This document shows, one piece after another, positions 21,571 to 34,861 of a stretch of 64,000 nt of DNA (its first letter is position 1; the number at the start of each line of letters is the position of its first letter). The position numbers were made by a program, and so were the translations under genes. Below the pieces are notes generated by a model, which was not told the DNA's origin, did not search any database, and saw only the letters and a program-made list of their open reading frames with translations. The DNA is from Halicephalobus mephisto (Eukaryota > Nematoda > Chromadorea > Rhabditida > Panagrolaimidae), in the NCBI GenBank assembly GCA_009193035.1, contig SWDT01000011.1, forward strand, positions 558,001-622,000. The letters are read 5' to 3'.

Positions 21571-24500
21571 GGGTTTGAAAATTCGTTTGGAGACAATTTC
21601 GCAATGACATTTATTTTCGATTTTTATAAAAAATTTACAGTTTTAAAAAATGAAAAATTTTAGAATTTCAGAAATTTTAAAAATTTAAAATTAAGAAGTT
21701 TTTTAATTTTTAGTAGAAGCTTCTGGAGGTCTACAGTATTCTATGAAGATTTTTGAAGTTTTTTATAATTTATTAAATTTTTAAAATTTGAAAATGTCTA
21801 AAAAAATTTTCTGAAATCTTTAAAATTTTCAGAATCTAGAAATTCAGAAAGTCTTCTAGATTTTAGTAGAAAATTCTGGAGATCTACAGTATTCTGCGAA
21901 ATTTTCTGTAATTTATCAAATTTTTAAAATTTGAAAATATCTAAAAAAATTTTCTGAATTTTTCAGAATCTAAAAATTCAGGAATTCTTTTAGATTTTAG
22001 TAGAAAATTCTAGAGATCTACAGTATTCTGCGAAATTTTTTGTAATTTATCAAATTTTTAAAATTTGAAAATATCTAAAAAATTTGAAATCTTCTAGAAT
22101 TTCTGAATTTTTCAGAATCTAAAAATTCAGGAATTCTTTTAGATTTTAGTAGAAAATTCTGGAGATCTACAGTATTCTGCGAAGATTTCCGAAATTTACA
22201 GTAAACATAATTATTTTTAAATCTACAGTATAGCCTGAAGTCAGAGGACTTTAACGACCACTTTGATGATTTTCTTCGAAAAGGAAGTTAATGAATAGCT
22301 AGGCCAGATTTGCCTCGGGACACGTCGAATCCGAAGTCTTTCATTATCTGTAATTTTTGTAAATATTGACATTTGAAGCAATTAGAATCCAGTAATTGTT
22401 AGTTTCAAGTTTTCTCGAATTCGGTCCTTGAAAAACAAGCAAATTTCCGTTCGGAAATCTTCAAAGGTGTCAGATTTCTCGACAATACGGCGCCAATCAA
22501 ATCGTTTTTCTAAATTGGTCAAGGAAAACCTCGGCAAGGTGTCCAAAAACAACTTTGAAAAGATCAAAGGACATCATCGCAATTTAGGACTCAAGCGGTT
22601 ACCATTTAGTTGCGTCATTAGGATCGCTGAGGACGGGAAATGAGGATTTAAATGGATAAGCCGAATCTCCACCGGAATCCGATCCTCGACAGGTGAACAA
22701 GGTTTTCGAAAAATATCTAAGGTACTTGATTGCAAAAAATAATTCTAAACTAAAAATAAAAAAACAAAAATTTTCATAAAACTGGTCCTGGAACGAATTT
22801 TTGAAATTTTCGTTGTAAAAGTCAAAAATAAAAATTTTTATAAAATTGATCTTGGAATGAATTTCTGAAATTTTCGTTGTAAAAGTCAAAAATAAAAATT
22901 TTCATAAAATTGATCTTGAGACAAATTTCTGAAATTAATGACTTTAAATATTAATTCTAAAATAATATTGTAAAATGAAAATTTTCATAAAACCGATCCT
23001 GGAACGAATTTCTATAGTTTTCAAAAATCTAAAATTTTTTATTTTTGACATTGTAATTTTTTACAAAATTCAGTAGATTGTATATAAATTAAACTTACAA
23101 AATTACAATAATCAAAGACACAAAAACAACAATACTACAGTACCCTTCTGTTAACTTTGCAAATTTCAATTATAAAAATTCCAAATTAAAAACAGAGATT
23201 TTCGAATTTGAAAAAATCATAATTTTAAATATTTTTGAATTTGAAAAAAAAATAAATTTTAAATATTTTTGGATTTGAAAAAATTAAATTTTTAAGATTT
23301 TCGAATTTGAAAAAAATCATAATTTTTAAGATTTTCGAATTTGAAAAAATCATAATTTTAAAGATTTTTGAATTTCAAAAAAATCATAATTTTTAAGATT
23401 TTCAAATTTTCACATATCTGTCAAAATTCTCTTCAGGACCATAACTGTGACGAGTGAATTTGTCAGTTGAGAACAAAAATCCATTATTGTTTCAAGGTAC
23501 TTCCTGCTGTTCCAGAACAGAACCTCGCAGTTAATCCTGATTTTTGGCAAATCCAATAAAGGAACTGCGGGTGTTCGTTGACACCTCTGGATTACGGTCA
23601 CTTACCCGATCCAAAGCCAATTAGCAGATTCAACGAGGATATCCTTCCAAAAGTAATCCTCACCTGGATGAATATCTTTCAAAATTTTTCATTTTCGAAG
23701 ATTACTGTAACTGAATTTTTCTTAATTACGGGTTTCAAGATTCTAAAAAAAATAAAAAAAACGATTGCACAATTGGATTTCGATAATCGGACCTCGAAAA
23801 AACGGACATGATTTTTCGGACCGGATATCCGAAAACTATCAATCAAATCTTGAGTAAACTCCGGTCATTATCGGAATTTGAGAACTTTTCTCGCGAGAAC
23901 AAAATTGGCCTGATTAACCGCGATAATCCATCATTTTTTGGTTGTTAGTACGGTCAAAGTTCGGAGATTAACTGGATAAAGAAATATTTCTGAAACTCTT
24001 ACAGGAAAAATTTTCTTCGATTTTTAAAAATAATTCATATATAAAATCCAAAATTTCTAAAAATTATTTTTTATAAAAAACTCGAAATTTCTTAAAATTA
24101 TTTTTTAAATAAAATCCGAAATTTCTAAAAATTATTTTTTTATAAAAAGTCCGAAATTTCTAAAAATTATTTTTTTATATAAAATTTTTAAAACTATTTT
24201 TTATAAAAAATTCGAAATTTCTAAAAATTATTTTTTTATAAAAAATTCGAAATTTTTAAAACTATTTTTTTATAAAATTTTTAAAATTATTTTTTAAATA
24301 AAATTCGAAATTTCTTAAAATTATTTTTTTATGTAAAATTCGAAATTTTTAAAACTATTTTTTTATAAAATTTTTAAAATTATTTTTTAAATAAAAGTGG
24401 AAATTTTTTTAAATATTTAAAATCCGACATTTTTTGTTTGGACTAAAAAATAAAAATTCAGTAAAATAACTAAAAATTTTCCAAGGTCTATATCGCCAAA

Positions 24501-24866
24501 ATTTCAGGTTCCAAAAATTAATTATAGGGCAAAAATTCAAATTTATTCTTTCCCAAATCCAACCATTTTTTAAAATAAAATTTTCTGTAAATTTTAAAAT
24601 TATTTTAAAATTACATAATTCTAAATTTTTTTAATACTTTATTTTCAAAAAAATTTTAAAACAATAAATACAGTAATAATCCAAATATCTCAAAAAAGAT
24701 CAAATTCACGATTCGAGTAAAAATCCCCGATTACGGTACCAAAAAAGGCACATAAAAATCCATAATTTTTAAAGAAAATTAAAAAATTCATTATTAACAA
24801 TACTCCTGGTAAAATTAAAAAATCCACAAGACCTGCAATAAATATCACTTCAAAAACAATAATTAT
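21571..24866. other. Intergenic region between the Sp-like gene and COMMD4
   Basis: Tandem ~135-bp repeats fill 21690-22210. Unique islands lie at 22240-22720 and 23410-23960. The first has a minus-strand frame with G-S-D-S-G-G-D-S and a GTAACC donor. The second has a minus-strand frame of ~60 residues. Neither has a matched partner exon, so I call no gene. Bases 22740-23400 and 24000-24420 are AT-rich tandem repeats (for example ATTCGAAATTTCTAAAAATT). Confidence 0.55.
21690..22210. repeat. ~135-bp tandem repeat, about four copies
   Basis: Each copy includes TTTTAGTAGAAAATTCTGGA, GATCTACAGTATTCTGCGAA and a TTTGAAAATATCTAAAAAA segment. The copies are 85-95% alike by eye. Confidence 0.88.
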
Positions 24867-26743
24867 TCAACTTTCTTCAAATTGAGTAAAAGTGTCCAAA
24901 GCCAAATGAAGTTCTGCAAAAATTTAAATTTAAAACTTAAAAATAAAAATTTTAATTTTAAAATTTAAAATAAAAATAAAAATTTCAACTTAAAAAATTT
25001 TAATTTAAAGAATAAAAATTTTAAATCCAAAGAAACTTTTAATTTTAAAAGTAAAAATTTTAATCTAAATTAAAATTTAAAAATTAACAAACCTTTCTTC
25101 ATCAAATTCAATTGTTTCTGATCCATCGCTAACTGCAATTGTTTTCCATCTGAAGTTTTTACGAGTAGCCTTTCAGCAACCACGTTACCTACATGTTGAG
25201 GAGAAGCATCCACCAAAGTAAGAGACGGTTCTACAACGAATATTTTTAAGCTTTGATTATTGTAAAAATCAAAAATTGTAAAAAATATTAATAAAAATTA
25301 AAAATGCCAAGGAATTTTAACAAAAATTAAAAATTATAAAGAACTTTAATAAAAATTAAAATTGTAAAAAATCTTAATAAAAGTTGAAAATCGTAAAAAA
25401 TTTTTAATAAAAATTAAAAATTATAAAGAATCTTAATAAAAATTGAAAATTTTAAAGAACTTTAATAAAATTAAAAATTGTAAAAAATTTTTAATAAAAA
25501 TTAAAAATTTCCAAAATACCAACCTCTGGGAAATTGCTTGACTAAAACATCATGTAAGTCCTCAAAACACGTCGAATAAACTTCAGAAAGTTCTTTAGCG
25601 TGTTCAGTTGACATTCCTAATTGAAGCATTTCATTTGTCAAATCTCCTGGATTACATTCATTTTTCGCTGATTTTTCAATTATAAAAGACAAAGCAGCAA
25701 TAAATCCTTTCAAAATTCGAATGTTGTTCCACAATGGAAAAGTTTTTAATTCTTCTTCTGTCCAATTTGTCGAATTTGAAATTAGATGATCTGAAATTTT
25801 TCTGCACCATTCTTTAAATATTTCGGGTGGCTAAAAAAGTTTAAAATTATTATTTAAAAAAAACAATTTCCAATAAAATATTTTAATTTTTTAGCATTTA
25901 TAATCCCGTATATAATCCTCAATTTTGAAGAATAAAAAAATTTGATCATATATATCCCGAATCTAGGAAATTCTAGATATATTTAGGTACAAAATAATTC
26001 AAAAAAGTTGATCAAAAAATAATGGAAAATTATAAAATAACTCCCCAAGTAAAACCAAAATTGAAAATTACATTATTCTAAAAACTTCTTAAATTTTGCA
26101 TTGAGGTGATTTTGTAAAAAGCTCATATATCAATTTTATGATTGATTATAAAATAATTTTACAAAATCAAAATTCTAATTGAAGCTATTTTATGGTTTAG
26201 AAATTTCTAAAATTTCTCTTGAGACGATTTCGTAAAAAGTTCATATATCAATTTTATGATTACGAAATAATTTTACAAAACTAAAATTCTAATTGAAGCT
26301 ATTTTATCCTCTAAAAATTTCTCTTGAAATGGTTTCGTAAAAAGTTCATATATCAATTTTATGATTGATTACGAAATAATTTTACAAAACTAAAATTCTA
26401 ATTGAAGTCATTTTATGGTTTAGAAATTTCTAAAAGTTCTCTTGAGACGATTTTGTAAAAAGTTCATATATCAATTTTATGATTGATTACGAAATAATAC
26501 TAATGCAAAATCAAAATCATCATGTAGATAATTTTGATTCCTAAAAAATTCTGAAAATTCCTCCTGAAGAAATTCTATAATGAATTTTTTTTATTTTTAC
26601 AATATTACAATACTAAACTTACAACATCCGAGAAACCCGCAATTTGGGCCAGAATCCAATCCGGGCAATCCAAACCTCCATAAAATCGAAATCTCTAAAA
26701 ACCAAAAAAAAAACAAATTTTAAATAATCAAAACCCTTACCAT
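24867..26743 (-). CDS. COMMD4: COMM domain-containing protein 4
   Basis: Five exons on the minus strand: 26743-26741, 26694-26623, 25830-25524, 25230-25093 and 24913-24867, giving 188 residues (human COMMD4 has 199). The first coding exon is the ATG alone, spliced at ATG|GTAAGG. The next begins R-F-R-F-Y-G-G-L-D-C-P-D-W-I-L-A, which matches the COMMD4 N terminus. Exon 3 holds the helical HN domain, including L-G-M-S-T-E-H-A. Exons 4-5 hold the COMM domain with V-V-A-E-R-L-L-V and the final L-D-T-F-T-Q-F-E. COMMD proteins form a ten-subunit ring that joins CCDC22 and CCDC93 in the Commander complex for endosomal recycling. WDR82 lies 973 bases upstream on the same strand, too far to assert an operon. 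Confidence 0.95.
26100..26520. repeat. ~120-bp tandem repeat in COMMD4 intron 2
   Basis: Four copies containing AAAAAGTTCATATATCAATT, ACGAAATAATTTTACAAAAC and TCTCTTGAGACGATTT. Confidence 0.85.
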
Positions 26744-27716
26744 ATTACTGTAGACGTACTTTAATATTAAAATTAAAAAAGCAAAAACTTTAAAAAGTAA
26801 ATTTTAGGTACAAAACCTATAAAAATCAAAAATTTTTACAATTCACAATTGTTAACAAATGACAAAAATCAACAAAAATGAGATCAACTCGTTATGTGAC
26901 ATTTCTGTCCCGAATATTTATATTTAAATTTCACAATTATAACCAAAAAATTATCTGCAATAACGTAGTAAAGCCCTTAGACTCTGGATCTGAAACCAAA
27001 ATCAACAGTAAACCTTCAGAATCCAAGATTCTGAAGAAAAACTTAAATTTTGATTTTTGAATTTTTAAACATCCTTAAAATTGAATAAAAAGTAATAAAA
27101 TTCATAAATTTTAAATTTAAAATCAAAATTAATCTTCATCTTTTAGAATCTAGAATTCTGAAGACAAGTTTCAATTTTGATTTCTCAATTTTTAAACATC
27201 CTTAAAATTGAATAAAAAGTAGTAAAATTCATAAATTCTAAATTTTAAATCAGAATTAATTTTCATCTTTTAGAATCCAAGATTCTGAAGACAAGTTTCA
27301 ATTTTGATTTCTCAATTTTTAAACATCCTTAAAATTGAATAAAAAGTAGTAAAATTCATAAATTTAAAATCAAAATTAATTTTCATCTTTTAGAATCTAG
27401 AATTCTGAAGAAAAACTTAAATTTTGATTTCTCAATTTTTAAACATCCTTAAAATCGAATAAAAAGTAATAAAATTCATAAATTCTAAATTTTAAATCAG
27501 AATTAATTTTCATCTTTTAGAATCCAAGATTCTGAAGACTAACTCTGGATTTTAAGGATATCTGAGATGTTATAAAAAATCTATTGGAAAATTAGAAACT
27601 TATATAAAATAACTTTCGAAATACTATACAACAGACAAAGTTATTTAAAGTGGTTTTTAATTTTTAAAGTTGTAAAAATTGAAATGTAAATATTTGGAAA
27701 AAAGTCACATCACGGA
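26744..27716. other. Spacer between COMMD4 and WDR82 with a ~130-bp tandem array
   Basis: Bases 27013-27545 contain four copies of a ~130-bp unit with AAACATCCTTAAAATTGAAT, TTTTCATCTTTTAGAATC and AAGATTCTGAAGA. The ~250 bases next to the COMMD4 start are unique and could be its promoter. I see no other gene. Confidence 0.7.
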
Positions 27717-30169
27717 TCAACTCCACAATTCCAATCCGTCAGAACCCGCCGTGGCCAAAACAGAGTAAAACTGGTTAAAAAGTACATGAGTAACTGTTCC
27801 GGAATGTTTCGAATTCAGAATTCCGATTTCTTTTCCTTCTTTCGTACTGTAAACATGGACTTTTGAATCGCTTCCTCCATATAATCCATAAATCTGATCT
27901 CCTGTCAAATCTCCATAGATAAATTCGTTGTAGTCATTTTTAGAATCATTAAAAGTATGAATAACTTCCGCATTGAAGCTGTCCATCACGGTGAATTTAT
28001 TCGAATTAGTCGAAATAATGATGAAAGTACCTGCTCGAGAAAATTTTATCTGAGACCACCGGATATTGTCTACATTACTGATGGTGAAGTTTTGAAATGG
28101 ACCCTGAAAAAGACAATTTTATTATTATAAAAATCATAAATTTTTCACAAAAATATCTCAAAACGAATTTTCTTAGAAATTGAAGTAGCCAAAATTTTGA
28201 TTTTTTCTGAGTTATTTCGTAATTACCTATATATTAAAAATAAAAATAAATTTTGTTACATAATGGTCCCGATGAGAATTTTTAAAACTTGTTAGAAATA
28301 GCCATAATTTTGATTTTGTCTAAGTTATTTCGTAATTTTCTATAATTTCATAGTTATTCATATATTACAAAAATAAATTTTGTTACAAAATGGTCCCGAA
28401 GAGGATTTTTAAAACTTCTTAGAAGTAACCTAAAATTTTGACTTTACATCGGATATTTCCTAATCGACTTTTTAGAAATACGATTTTCTTCGATGGATCT
28501 GTAAACTTTTAAATCTAGGTTATATGAAGTACAAAATCCTGTCTTCGAAAATTAAAAATACCAACAAAATCGAAAAAAATAAAACACAAAAATACCCCAT
28601 CGAAACCTGGCTGCTTCTTTTGTGAAAACAAATTTTAGAAAATCTTACTCCATCGAAATTCCTGATATCGTAAAGTTTGATCATGTTTGAGTTGATTCCG
28701 ACGGCGAACACCACGCCTTCTGGATCGTAGGCCCCGACCGGAGGAGCTTCCAGCTGCATTTCGTGGGTGCATGATTTTTGACGAACATCCCACATTCTGA
28801 GGCTGTTATCTAGTGAACAAGACATGAAGGAATCTTTTGTCGGATTAAATTCAATGTTAGTGACTCTGAAACCGGGTATTTCATATATAAAAACAAACAA
28901 AAAACAAACTTATCAGTGTGTCCAGTGAACGCGATCAAATATCTGTTGTCATGCATCGACATGTACCGGATATTGTTGTCTACTTTCGTGGCCGTGTGAA
29001 GAACGATCTCCGGATGAGCCCCGAAAATGGCTTGTCCGACACCGTACTTGGTACATCCAATCTGCAAAATCACCGACAATCACAATATTACAAAAACCAC
29101 AAATTTTGAATATTTCGAATAAAATTAATTCGATTTTAAATCCTAAAAACTCCTAACATCTTTGGTTTTCAGCAGTTATGGAAATTTCTGCTGGATTCTG
29201 GAAGGTTTTTAGAGATTTTTGGGAATTTCAGAACCCTCTATCGGACTCTAGAAGACCCTAGAAACTTTCTGCTAGATTCGGGAAATTTCCATAGATTTCT
29301 GGATTTGCTAAATTTCCACAAGCATTCTGAAAATTTATAACTTTTGGTTCAAAGATGTTATAGAAGTTTATATCGGATTCTGGGAGGTTTTAAAGCCTTC
29401 TGCCAGATTCTATAGATTCCTAAAAAGTTTCATAAAATTCAGCTGAGTTCCAAAAGCTTCTAAAAACTTGGAATCTTTGATTTCAGATGACCAAAGAACC
29501 TTTAACTGGATTTTGGAGGGATTTAGAATCTTCTACTCGATTCTAGAATACTATAGAAGCTTCTCAGGACCTTCAGAATTTTCGATTATGAATAATTACA
29601 AAAGTTTCCAATAGACATTAAGTATTTTTAGGGACTTTTATAAAATTCTGAAGTTATCAAAAATTTCAGAATTTCTTCTTAAATTATGAAAACTGATATA
29701 AAATTCTAAACATTCGCAAAATTTCAAATTTACTTGAAAAATCTAAAAATTTCAAGTTTATATGAAGTTTTTGAAAAATCTAAAAATTTTAAGTTTATAT
29801 AAAATTTTTGAACAATCTGGAAATTTCGAGTTTATATGAAATTTTTAAGAAATCTGAAAATTTTAAGTTTATATAAAATTTTTAACAAATCTGAAAATTC
29901 TAAGTTTATATGAAATTTTCGAAAAATCTGGAAAAAATTCAAAAATTATTAATTAAATTCAAAAATAAAAAACTCACAACTCTGATTGAAGTACAATCAT
30001 TGACGTCGTACAGCGTCAGCCATCCGTTGTCCGCGGCAGAGAGGAGACGAAGGCCGTCGAGGCTGAATTCGAGGGAGTTGATCTTGGCTTGAGAAGGAAA
30101 GACTTTCTTCGGCCTCATCGCCAGTAATCCTTGTTTCGAAAGCGGAACAATATGATTCGATTCCATCAT
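27717..30169 (-). CDS. WDR82: WD-repeat protein WDR82/Swd2
   Basis: Four exons on the minus strand: 30169-29978, 29061-28910, 28865-28649 and 28103-27717, giving 315 residues (human WDR82 has 313). The order follows the family. Residues 1-64 carry the first blade (S-L-E-F-S-L-D-G-L-R-L-L-S-A-A-D). Exon 2 has N-N-I-R-Y-M-S-M-H-D-N-R-Y and F-T-G-H. Exon 3 has S-C-S-L-D-N-S-L-R-M-W-D-V-R and Y-D-P-E-G-V-V-F-A-V-G. Exon 4 has I-H-T-F and G-T-V-T-H-V-L-F-N. WDR82 is a seven-bladed propeller that recruits the SET1 H3K4 methyltransferase to RNA polymerase II phosphorylated on serine 5, and also acts in PNUTS-PP1 phosphatase complexes. Introns of 44, 545 and 916 bases are AT-rich and repetitive. The first in-frame codon pair is M-M, so the start could be either. 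Confidence 0.96.
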
Positions 30170-33100
30170 AAAAATAATTTTAAAAAATAAATTTAAAAAA
30201 AAATTTGAACAGAAAACGAAAAAGAAAAATGTGTTTATATGGGTTTGGCATCAGGGACCATTTCGCCAGAATTCCTGGTTTCATATATAACTTTGAATTT
30301 TCGGTTTTTAATGTGTTAAATTCGGTTTCAAATTCCGGGTTATTTTTAAATTTTATAAAATTTTTTGGACCACCAGAATCCAATAAATTTTTTTTAATTT
30401 TAGAAATTTTTAAACTTTTTAAACTTTTTTAATTTAGAAATTTTTAAACTTTTTTAATTTTTAAAAAATTCGGGAATTTTCGAGAATTTTTTAAATATTC
30501 TAAAATTCTATAAAAACTTCAAATCAAGATCTGAATTTTTTTAAAAAAGTCAAAAAACTCATGTTAAGGCTATTCCGAAAAAAATTTTCATTTAAATTTT
30601 TCATAAAGAAAATTCTATAAATTTTTAAAATTTCAGAAATTCGTGTCGAATTATTTTTGGAAAAGTTAAATTTAAGTTCCTCATGACGAAAGTTTTTAAA
30701 ACTTTAGAAATTCTTTTCGAGATAATTTTTGAAAAAAATTTTTATTTAAAGTTCTTATGACGAAAGTTTTGAAAATTCCTTTCGAGACCTTTTTTGAAAA
30801 AAATTTTTATTTAAAATTCTTGTGACAAAAACTTTGGAAATTCCTTCCGAGACCATTTTTGAAGAATTTTTTTATTTAAGATTCTTGTGACGAGAACTTT
30901 GGAAATTCCTTTCGAGATCATTTTAAAATAAGTTTTTTTATTTAAGGTTCTTGTGACGAAAGTTTTGAAAATTCCTTTCGAGATCATTTTTGAAGAATTT
31001 TTTTATTTAAGGTTCTTGTGACGAAAGTTTTGGAAATTCCTTCCGAGACCTTTTTTGTAACTATGCTGACTTCTAATTCCTGTAATACGGATTTCTCCTC
31101 TATTAAAGTGTGTTTCAATAAATGCAGGTGCTACATTTATAAGCTTCAGCAAACACAGGGGACTAAATAGAATAACTGCTTTTTTCGATCAGAACAAACA
31201 AATGTTTTCTTTCCAGGTTCAGTTTCGCAAGAATCGCTGGCTTGATCTCTTTGTTTGTTCCACTTGAAACATTCAGCCCTTTCCGTCAGATTTTTTTAAT
31301 CAAGGACTTCAAGTTTTTCAAGAAGGTCGATTTTCATATTTTTCAGAATAATAATTATGTTTAAAAAATTGATTCTTTTTGGATTTTTGCAGAAAACGAT
31401 CGAGGAACAGAGAAAAGTAAATTTAAAAATTCGTGTCGAGACATTTTCGAAATTTTTAAATTTTATAAAAGTTTAATTTTTAAATTCCTAAAAAAATAAA
31501 TTATAAAATTTAAAAATTCGTGTCGAGACATTTTTGAAAATTTGAAATTTTTAAATTTTATAAAAATTTAATTTTTAAATTCCTAAAAAATAAATGATTT
31601 TTGTAAAAATTTAAAATTTTAAAAATTCGTGTCGAACACTTTTGAAAATTTCGAAATTTTAAATTTTATAAAAATTTAATTTTTAAATTTCTGAAAAAAA
31701 ATTAATAATTTCTGTAAAAATGAAAAAAATTAAAAATTTTAAAAATTCGTGTCGAAACATTTTTTGAATTTTTTTATTTTTAAATTTTTATAAAAGTTTA
31801 ATTTTTAAATTCCTGAAAAATTAATGATTTTTATAAAAATGATAAATTTTAAAATTCGTGTCGAGACATTTTTTAAATTTTTTTATTTTTATAAAAGATT
31901 AATTTTTGAATTTCTGCTAAAAAGTGAATTTTTAAAAACGGAAAATGGTAATTATGATATTTTGCATCGAAATCGGCTTGTTTTTTATATTTTTGATATT
32001 TCGAAAGTTCTTAAGAAATTCTAGAAATCAATTTCGAAAGAATTTTTTAAAATTTCCGAATTCCTGTGAAAAATTAATGATTTTTGTAAAACTAGAAAAA
32101 CAGTAAATTTGAAAATAATTCGTTTTAAAAAATTTTCGGAAGTTTTTATTTAAAAAAAAGTGATTTTTTAATTTTTAGAAAAAAATGATTTTTTTATTTA
32201 AAAAAAAAAGTGATTTTTTAATTTAAAAAAAAGCGATTTTTTAATTTTTAGAAAAAAATGATTTTTTAATTTTTAGAAAAAGTGATTTTTTAATTTTTAG
32301 AAAAAGTGATTTTTTAATTTTTAGAAAAAAGTGAATTTTTAATTTAAAAAAAATGATTTTTTAATTTTTGAATTCCCGCGCAAATGAGCGAGTGGAGTGA
32401 GAACGAGAAAAAACAAATATGGCAATTCGATACCGAAACCGAATCCTTCTGCCATCACTCTCATTTCTTAATTATTTTGTTTAACTTCTGGGAATTCGTC
32501 TCAAGACAATTCCACAAAAATATTTCCTTTTTTATTTTTTAAATACTGTAATTTTTGAATTTTTACAAAAAATAATAAATTTAAAAATTTACAAAAACCT
32601 TTATTTTTTTATTTTTTAAATACTGTAATTTTTTAATTTTTTTAAAAATAATAAATTTTAAAATCCACAAAAATCTTTATTTTTTTATTTTTTAAATACT
32701 GTAATTTTCGAATTTTTTAAAAAATAATAAATTTGAAAATTTACAAAAATCTTTATTTTTTAATTTTTTAAATACTGTAATTTTTGAATTTTTACAAAAA
32801 TAATTTTTTTTTAAGTGATAAATTTGGAAATTCGTGTTGAGAAAATTCATAAAAATCTTTATTTTTTATTTTTACAATAATATAATTTTCAATTCCCTAC
32901 GGGACAATAAACATTTTTTATAAAAATGAAGAAAAAAAATAAACTTGATTATTTTTTGCAAAAAAATATTTAAATTTTTTTATAAAATCTTTAAATTTTC
33001 GAAAATGGTCTCGAAACGAATTTTATAAAATTTATAATTTTATTAAAATAGTTAATTTATTAATTTTTTGCAAAAATATATTTTAATTTTTTTTATAAAA

Positions 33101-33364
33101 TCTTTAAAATTTCGAAAATGGTCTCAAAACGAATTTTATAAGATTTTTATTTTATTAAAATAGTTAATTTATTAATTTTCTACAAAAATATATTTAAATT
33201 TTTAATTTTTTTAAATTCGTGTCGAGAAAATTTTGAACAATGTGATTTTTTATTTTTTACAATAATGTGGACTCGATTCTTGTTTTCAAAAAAAAATTTA
33301 ATTTCTATTGATTTTACAACTGGTTTTGAATAACCTTTTTTCAAATTTTTTTAACTTTGGCCAT

Positions 33365-33745
33365 CAAGAAAAAAATTTTTGACGTTGTTGTCAAGACAAG
33401 ATTGATGAAGAAACAAATCCACTGGTCAGTTTTTCCTTTTATTCCTGTGGCTAAACTGGCAGATGGCCAAATCCGTCCGTTTGTCCATCATCAAACTTCT
33501 ATTTCTCGTCGTTGCCAGTGCGAGTGAGCGAAAGGGGGATGTTTTGGAAAATGAGTGAAATTGGCGCGGGTGGCTGGACCGCATTTATTGCTCGAACTAG
33601 AGTGCTCCCTGGCTGCCAGCTCTACCAAACAGAGTATGCTCAATGTTGGACTATCTGTCCTTTTTGCGCACATTCAATGTTTCAGTTTTTCCTTTTTTTG
33701 CTTTCTTTGTTTGTCAGTTTTTCCGGACAAGTCGCGCAAAAATAA
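33365..33745. other. Unique GC-richer island in the gene-poor region
   Basis: The island is non-repetitive and open in two plus frames and one minus frame of 60-90 codons, none with recognisable protein features. It includes GAAATTGGCGCGGGTGGCTGG and CTCCCTGGCTGCCAGCTC. A CATCCAG/GGTCGAAAATAAG/GTAAAA arrangement at its right edge resembles a tiny exon. A distal promoter or non-coding exon of the 4.1 gene is my preferred guess, weakly held. Confidence 0.3.
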
Positions 33746-34702
33746 ATTTTTTTCATCCAGGGTCGAAAATAAGGTAAAATTTTTTATCTTTTGGATTTTT
33801 TATTTTCCAAAATGTCAATATCGTAATTAACCAGAAAACGATATATGAATTTTTTGGATTTTTCAAATTCCCGCGTAAAAAGGAAGATTTTTATAAAAAC
33901 GGTAAATCTAGAAATTTATTTCGAAATAATTCCAAAAAATTTTTACTTTTTATAATTTTTTTTTTAAATTACTTAATTTTTTTGAATAATTTTATTTTTT
34001 TTTGGATTTTTCAAATTCCCGCCTAAAAAGGAAGATTTTTATAAAAACAGTAAATCTAGAAATTTATTTCGAAATAATTTTGAAAAATTTCTACTTTTTC
34101 TTTAAATATAATTTTTAAAGATGTTTATAAAAAATAAATTTAAAAATTCATCGGGATTTATTCAAAACTTTATTCTTTTAAATTTTTAAAATTTTTTACT
34201 TTTTAAATTTTTTTATTTTTAAATTTTTTACTTTTTAAATTTTTTTATTTTTGAATTTTTTACTTTTTTGATTTTTAAATTTTTGAATTTTTTACTTTTT
34301 TGATTTTTTGCATTTTTTGAATTTTTTTGCAGAGCGACTGAATTGAAAAAAAATAAAAAAGTGATAAATCTGACAATTCACTTCCGAAATCGACTCGCTC
34401 TTTTTTATTTTCATCGAAACTTTTGAATTTTCTAGAAAATTCACACTGAAGAAACTAAAAAAATAATTTTTACAATAATGTAATTTGTAATTTTCGAATT
34501 CCCGCGCAAAGTGAGAAAACTGCAAAAGTGGAAAAAACGGCAAATTTGGCAATTTGTCAAAAATCGACTCATGCTGTTTTCTAATTTTTCACAATCCTAA
34601 AATTTTCCAAAAAATTTTTGAAAATTTTTCTCGAAACAATTTCGAAAAATTTTAGTTTAAAAAAAAATTAATTTAAACTTTTTCAAATAATTTAAAAAAA
34701 AA

Positions 34703-34861
34703 TACAGTGAAACCTCGCTAAAAACAACCCGAAGGGACGGCAGAAAAGTTGTTTTTACAGAGGAGTTGCCTTTATCGAGGGGTTTACTAGGGGTCGGAAC
34801 CGAGTTGTCTTTAAAGAGGATTTGCTCTTATCGAGGGTGTTTTTAACGAGGTTTCACTGTA
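34703..34861. mobile_element. 155-bp MITE, Tc1/mariner-type ends
   Basis: The element starts CAGTGAAACCTCGCTAAAAAC and ends with the near-perfect inverted copy GTTTTTAACGAGGTTTCACTG. It is flanked by TA on both sides, the target duplication of Tc1/mariner/pogo transposons. CAGTGAAACCTC ends are typical of pogo/Tigger-like MITEs. The interior has further TTATCGAGG repeats and no coding capacity. Confidence 0.88.

Noticed and set aside
24867..30169. An operon of WDR82 and COMMD4
   Set aside because: Same strand and adjacent, but separated by 973 bases with a tandem repeat array, longer than the usual ~100-base spacing of nematode operons.
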